NCBI GenBank assembly: GCA_022825185.1
Contig: JAJDYK010000298.1
Location: forward strand, 1-18,249
Direction: 5' to 3'
Origin: Candidatus Latescibacterota bacterium
GTDB lineage: Bacteria > Latescibacterota > UBA2968 > UBA8231
Length of the DNA stretch: 18,249 bases
Shown here: positions 14,111-18,249 of the stretch, one piece after another
Numbering within the stretch: the first letter of the stretch is position 1
Layout of the letters: every line of letters starts with the position of its first letter
Program-made: the position numbers and the translations under genes
Notes under the pieces: generated by a model
Databases searched by the model: none
What the model saw: only the letters and a program-made list of their open reading frames with translations
Told to the model about the DNA's origin: nothing

Positions 14111-17100
14111 AGAGAAAGCTGCTCGGGACGGCGGCCGTTTTGGGTGCCGTCTTCGTCCTAGTCGCGGTCACGCCCATAGGGCCGGCCGCACTCGCGCACC
14201 TGTTAGAGCGCGGAGTTGGGGGATGGCAAATCTCCATCGGCAGTCGCCGGGGGGGCTTGCTCTACGCGTTTTCCTTTTCCGACGTGTACTGCAAAAACCC
14301 CGCGCTAGGGGTAACCGTCAATGCCGAGTACATCGCCGCGTGGCCGTGGTCTTGGGAAGTCGCCATACAGGCCCCCAAGGTGCGGATCGAGCCAGGCTCC
14401 GAGGCCGATTCAACTAGCGCAGCCACAGACATCGAGCTACCCCTTGCCTTCCTCCCCAACCTCAACGCGAAAGCCGGTGCGCTCGACTGGCAGTTGGGCG
14501 AAACGCGGATCGTGGCACAGGACTGGCACGGCGCATATCGCGCAGTAGCCGACACCTCGGCGCACTTAGAGCTAACCTTGTCCGAATTGCAGGGCGTGCC
14601 GCTGCGCTCGCTAACGCTAGATCTCGCGCTCAGTCCACACCGCATTGACCGCGGAGAGATACGAGCCGTGGGCGCTGGCGACAGTGTAAGGTCCGACCTG
14701 CACGCCTCGTTTGCCTTGGGGCTGAAATTGCCGCGGCCTTTGCAGGTAGATGCCAAGGCGACAGTATCGACCGATTCCGCGCGGGGTTCCCTATCAGCGG
14801 ATATAGACGGGGCATTGACGCCCCTGCAACTGCGCGGGACGCTCAAGGGCGAGGGCAGCGCACCGACGATCTCCGCAGTGGATCTGCGAGGGGACGTGCG
14901 CGCCAACGGCACGCGCCTAGTGGTGGATTCTCTGCTCGTCTCCTTGTTCGACGGCACCCTGACGGGCGAGGCGACTTATTTCTTTACCCGCGACAGCTTG
15001 CAGACCCAACTGCGAGGCGAGGGATTTGACCTTGCGCTCGTGGCTCCCTTTGCGGGACGGGCGGAATTCGATCTAGCGGCTGGCGTACACTTGCAACACC
15101 TGCGCTATGCGGCGGACTTCGCCGCCCTCCTGCACGATGTGGACCTAATTCCCGATCGGCGATTTGACGCCGAGATAACGGCTTGGCATCGGCCCGATGG
15201 GGCGACTCGTCTCGACCTGCAATCGCCCTTGCTGGAGTTGGTAGCTACCGGCTCTTCCAGCTTAGCGGGAGACTACGACCTCGCGCTAAAGGGCGCGTTG
15301 CAGGCGGCATCCTTTTTGCGCGGCGCAGCGCCCATATCCATCGCCGGACAGGCCAAGCCCGATACGCTGGCGTTGCGGCTGACGACCAGCCATCTCCCCG
15401 GCGAATTGGGCGAGGAATTCGGTCCGCTCGACGCTGATCTACACCTGTCCGCCAATCGCTATCTCGCAGCCAATCTGCGCTTAGAACGCGATCTCCTAGT
15501 AGCGCGGGCAGACATCGACCTAGAGCACAGCGAGATCGATACGCTGGTAGCGGACGTGGACGGACTGGCAGTAGAGCGGATCATGCCTGGGTTGAGCGGA
15601 CGGCTCGACGCGGATTTGCGCGGGGGGGGCGGGCTGTCGCTCGACGAACTCCAGTTGACCGGACACATTGCGACCACGCCGTTAGAATACGCGGGGTGGC
15701 AGACCGGCGAACTTGCGCTAGACGTGGACTGGGACCAAGGCGCAGCGAAAGTATCCGGCGGCGGACCGGGCGTGAGCTTACGGGCGGAACTAGACGCGGC
15801 CCGACACTTAACGACTCAAGCGGATTTTGCCGATACCCTGCTGCGGGGGATAGATGGTGCCGTAGCCGCATTGGGCGGTACTTTGCGCTGGGAGGGGCCG
15901 CTGGAGGACCTAGACGCAGTCCAAGCAAATCTCGCCCTAGACTCGCTCTTGCTGCGGCAGGGGAAATGGGAATTGCAAAACCACGGTCCCCTCCAAGCTG
16001 ACTATGGAGACGGGCGCATGGATCTCACGGCGCTACACCTACAAACGTCAGTCGGCCTAGTGGATCTTTCGGGTTGGGTCGGGCGGGATTCGCTCGCCGT
16101 TGCCGCGGAGTTATCCGCCCTTGAGCTGTCGAACCTCGCGTCCGACCTCAGCGCAACGGGCGGCGGGCATCTGCGAATTGGCGGCACCCTAGCGAGGCCA
16201 GAGGCACAGGGAGTGGTGACGCTTACAGAGATGCGCCTCGACACTCTCGCCCTCGGCAATGCTCGGCTGCGTCTCTCATTGGCAGATACGCTCACGACCG
16301 AGTTTACCGCCGATGCCGGCCTGCGCCTCGCACTCACCTGCCCAGCCGCGCCGCTCTTCGGGCCGGGGGCAGCCCCCGCACAGCTCGCAATCGAGGCGAA
16401 GGCGGCCGACTTGGGCCCGGTGCTTAGCTATGCTTTGGGACGCCCTCTGTACGGGCGGCTCGATCTCGACGGGCAATTAGAAGCGGCCTTGGGGGATTCC
16501 ATGCCGAGCTGGCGGGACTTGTCCGGGCATATCGACGTGCACGGCTTGGCCATCGAGAGCCAAGCTTCAGCCGACTCGCTGCGGCTGGACCTCCTGTCTG
16601 GAGGACAATTCGCGTTCGGCGAGGGCCGCGTGGTCCTCGACTCGGTGGCGATTGGCTTGCGGCGCTACGACCGCGACCGCCTCGCCCTGCAGCCGGCGGG
16701 CACTCTGCGGTTGGCGGGCCAACTAGTGGACACCAAGCCATCGAAAATTAAGCTGGCCATCGAAGACGCGGATTTGGCTTTCTTCGGCGGCCCCAAGGGG
16801 CTGGTCCAGCTCGACGCTGAGGTCAGCGGCACGACATCCGCTCCTCAAGTTGCCGCCGATCTGGCCGTGGAATCCGCGGACTTGGGCAAGCTGCGCGGCC
16901 AACTCGTCGGCGACCAAGATGGCGGCGATTGGCACTTGAACTGGACACCCTTGTTCGACGATAGCCTCACCGTAATCGGTCGAGTACCTTGGGACTTGCA
17001 GGCCGGCGAACTCTCCTTAGACGAGAGCTGGCTCGAAGCGCGTTCCGACGGCATCGGACTTCTTTTTCTCGGCGACCTAATAGCCGAACTGGATCATCTC

Positions 17101-18249
17101 GACGGTCGGGTCAGTGCCGATCTCCGAGCCGAGGGATTGGACTCAACGCTTTCATTGCAAGGCCAAATAGGGGTCGTGGGCCTCGAATTTGCCCTCCTCG
17201 ACTTAGAGCCGATTTACGCACTGCCCGACGGGCAGTTGCAGTTCAATGATCGGCAGATCGAACTGGTGGGTTTCTCCGTCGAGAAAGAACCTAAGCGGGG
17301 ATTTCGCAGTGCGTCGCTCATCGGGCAGTTCGACCTATCACGGCTCGACGACCCTAGCTTCGACTTGCGGCTCCGAGCCGAGCGGATGACCTCCTACTAC
17401 GAGAACGTTGGGCAGTCGTTTAAGGCGGACGACATCGACTTAGATCTGTCTTTCGCCGGCTCGCTCAGCGCGTCCAAGTTGGCGGGGCGCGTCCGCCTCG
17501 ACCGGCCAAAGTCCGAGGCGAGCCTCGTAGTCCTCACGCTTCCCGTGCCACCACCACCGGCGGCGTTGCGCAACGAGTTTTTGGAGAACATGGCCCTCGC
17601 CGTTGAGGTCGATATCCGCGGCCTTGCCCTCGACAGCGAGCTAGCCGAGGTCGAAGCGTCGGGCGCGGTTGAAGTAGGCGGCACCTTCTACAAGCCGCTC
17701 TTCCAAGGCGACATAATAATAGAGGAAGGGCGGGTCTTCGTACTCAATCAACAATTCGATATCACACAGGGGCGCGTCGTCTTCAACCGCCTCGCGCCGA
17801 CTAAATCGATCCTCGACGTGATGTACGATCCTTTCGAATTGAATCCCACACTCGATTTAGAGGCCAAGACCGAGGAAATCATAGACATTCAAGACGATGC
17901 GAAATACATCGCGAATTTGACGCTGCGAGGTCCGGCTCAGAAAATCGCGCCGCAGCTTTCCGCGGAACCAATTGGGGACGAGAACTTGGAGACGCTAGGT
18001 ACTAGGCGTACCGTCAACTTACTGGCCTTTAACATGGCCGACCCTGACTACGCTGAGGCCTTTGGCTCGACTTCTGAGGCCCTTGGCACCGCCGCCACAA
18101 TCTTTGGCACCACCGCCGCCCAGCTTTTGAGCAAGCAGGTCGAGAAGGTGGGACTCAATGAATTCACGGTCCTGCCGTCGAGTGAGATCGACGGGGCCGA
18201 GCCTGGGGTCGCCCTGCGCGCGGGCAAGTACCTTGGTGGGCTGCCTCTA
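14107..18249 (+). CDS. tamB: TamB-like translocation and assembly protein (runs off right edge)
   Basis: At least 1381 codons, open at the window edge. It begins MKRKLLGTAAVLGAVFVLVA, a signal-anchor that would fix the protein in the inner membrane. The rest is a long periplasmic beta-rich body full of repeating LxxxGxLxxxG and LDLxLxL patterns, as expected for the beta-taco groove of TamB/AsmA-like bridge proteins that move lipid or outer-membrane proteins between membranes. The C-terminal DUF490/TamB domain is clear near residues 1200-1260 (GDIIIEEGRVFVLNQQFDI, GRVVFNRLAPTKSILDV). The final barrel-like strands are partly beyond the window. The ATG at 14107 overlaps the previous stop as ATGA. 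In many genomes a BamA/TamA-type gene is next to tamB; here the upstream neighbour is instead the DUF4412-like gene, and downstream is not visible. Confidence 0.9.
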   Translation, partial: MKRKLLGTAAVLGAVFVLVAVTPIGPAALAHLLERGVGGWQISIGSRRGGLLYAFSFSDVYCKNPALGVTVNAEYIAAWPWSWEVAIQAPKVRIEPGSEADSTSAATDIELPLAFLPNLNAKAGALDWQLGETRIVAQDWHGAYRAVADTSAHLELTLSELQGVPLRSLTLDLALSPHRIDRGEIRAVGAGDSVRSDLHASFALGLKLPRPLQVDAKATVSTDSARGSLSADIDGALTPLQLRGTLKGEGSAPTISAVDLRGDVRANGTRLVVDSLLVSLFDGTLTGEATYFFTRDSLQTQLRGEGFDLALVAPFAGRAEFDLAAGVHLQHLRYAADFAALLHDVDLIPDRRFDAEITAWHRPDGATRLDLQSPLLELVATGSSSLAGDYDLALKGALQAASFLRGAAPISIAGQAKPDTLALRLTTSHLPGELGEEFGPLDADLHLSANRYLAANLRLERDLLVARADIDLEHSEIDTLVADVDGLAVERIMPGLSGRLDADLRGGGGLSLDELQLTGHIATTPLEYAGWQTGELALDVDWDQGAAKVSGGGPGVSLRAELDAARHLTTQADFADTLLRGIDGAVAALGGTLRWEGPLEDLDAVQANLALDSLLLRQGKWELQNHGPLQADYGDGRMDLTALHLQTSVGLVDLSGWVGRDSLAVAAELSALELSNLASDLSATGGGHLRIGGTLARPEAQGVVTLTEMRLDTLALGNARLRLSLADTLTTEFTADAGLRLALTCPAAPLFGPGAAPAQLAIEAKAADLGPVLSYALGRPLYGRLDLDGQLEAALGDSMPSWRDLSGHIDVHGLAIESQASADSLRLDLLSGGQFAFGEGRVVLDSVAIGLRRYDRDRLALQPAGTLRLAGQLVDTKPSKIKLAIEDADLAFFGGPKGLVQLDAEVSGTTSAPQVAADLAVESADLGKLRGQLVGDQDGGDWHLNWTPLFDDSLTVIGRVPWDLQAGELSLDESWLEARSDGIGLLFLGDLIAELDHLDGRVSADLRAEGLDSTLSLQGQIGVVGLEFALLDLEPIYALPDGQLQFNDRQIELVGFSVEKEPKRGFRSASLIGQFDLSRLDDPSFDLRLRAERMTSYYENVGQSFKADDIDLDLSFAGSLSASKLAGRVRLDRPKSEASLVVLTLPVPPPPAALRNEFLENMALAVEVDIRGLALDSELAEVEASGAVEVGGTFYKPLFQGDIIIEEGRVFVLNQQFDITQGRVVFNRLAPTKSILDVMYDPFELNPTLDLEAKTEEIIDIQDDAKYIANLTLRGPAQKIAPQLSAEPIGDENLETLGTRRTVNLLAFNMADPDYAEAFGSTSEALGTAATIFGTTAAQLLSKQVEKVGLNEFTVLPSSEIDGAEPGVALRAGKYLGGLPL

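Overview
The window is protein-coding bacterial DNA, mostly about 60-65% GC where sampled. A TamB-type translocation and assembly gene (14107 to the right edge) points to a diderm, Gram-negative-type bacterium. The mix of PhyH dioxygenase, FAH-family hydrolase, creatininase-family hydrolase and metabolite MFS carriers recalls uncultivated lineages such as Latescibacterota, Poribacteria or Entotheonella. That placement is a guess from gene content only.

Layout. (1) 1-1079, minus: the N-terminal 359 codons of methionyl-tRNA synthetase, with a good promoter at 1116-1144. (2) 1169-5281, minus: a compact four-gene operon, transcribed as FAH-family hydrolase, MFS carrier, Fsr-like MFS carrier, PhyH dioxygenase. 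It looks like uptake and breakdown of a small organic compound. Its upstream region holds a perfect 16-bp palindrome of TetR-operator type. (3) 5369-5935, plus: a WbpD/WlbB-like sugar N-acetyltransferase, probably leaderless, diverging from that operon. (4) 5988-8700, minus: a lower-GC accessory block transcribed as HNH endonuclease, a 52-residue ORF, BrnT-family toxin, and a protein whose first ~28 residues are a BrnA antitoxin arm fused to a PD-(D/E)XK nuclease. This is the most novel part of the window and reads as a candidate defence or toxin-antitoxin cassette. (5) 8826-9344: a scar region. An antitoxin of VapB type without a toxin lies between the intact 3' end of a creatininase-family gene and a second, detached copy of that 3' end; the two copies share a 35-bp direct repeat with one mismatch. 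(6) 9345-11532, minus: queC-queE-creatininase operon (7-deazaguanine synthesis plus a creatininase-family hydrolase). (7) 11654-13095, plus: DUF502 membrane protein and YugP-type membrane zinc metallopeptidase, closed by a clear intrinsic terminator. (8) 13280-18249, plus: a secreted DUF4412-like protein translationally coupled (ATGA) to tamB, which runs off the window.

How the parts fit. The housekeeping segments (metG, queCE, tamB) are ordinary chromosome. The 5988-9344 segment differs in composition, contains only nuclease and toxin-antitoxin type genes plus a gene-end duplication, and is the likely horizontally acquired insertion between a sugar acetyltransferase and the queC operon. All product names come from reading motifs by eye; no database search was run.
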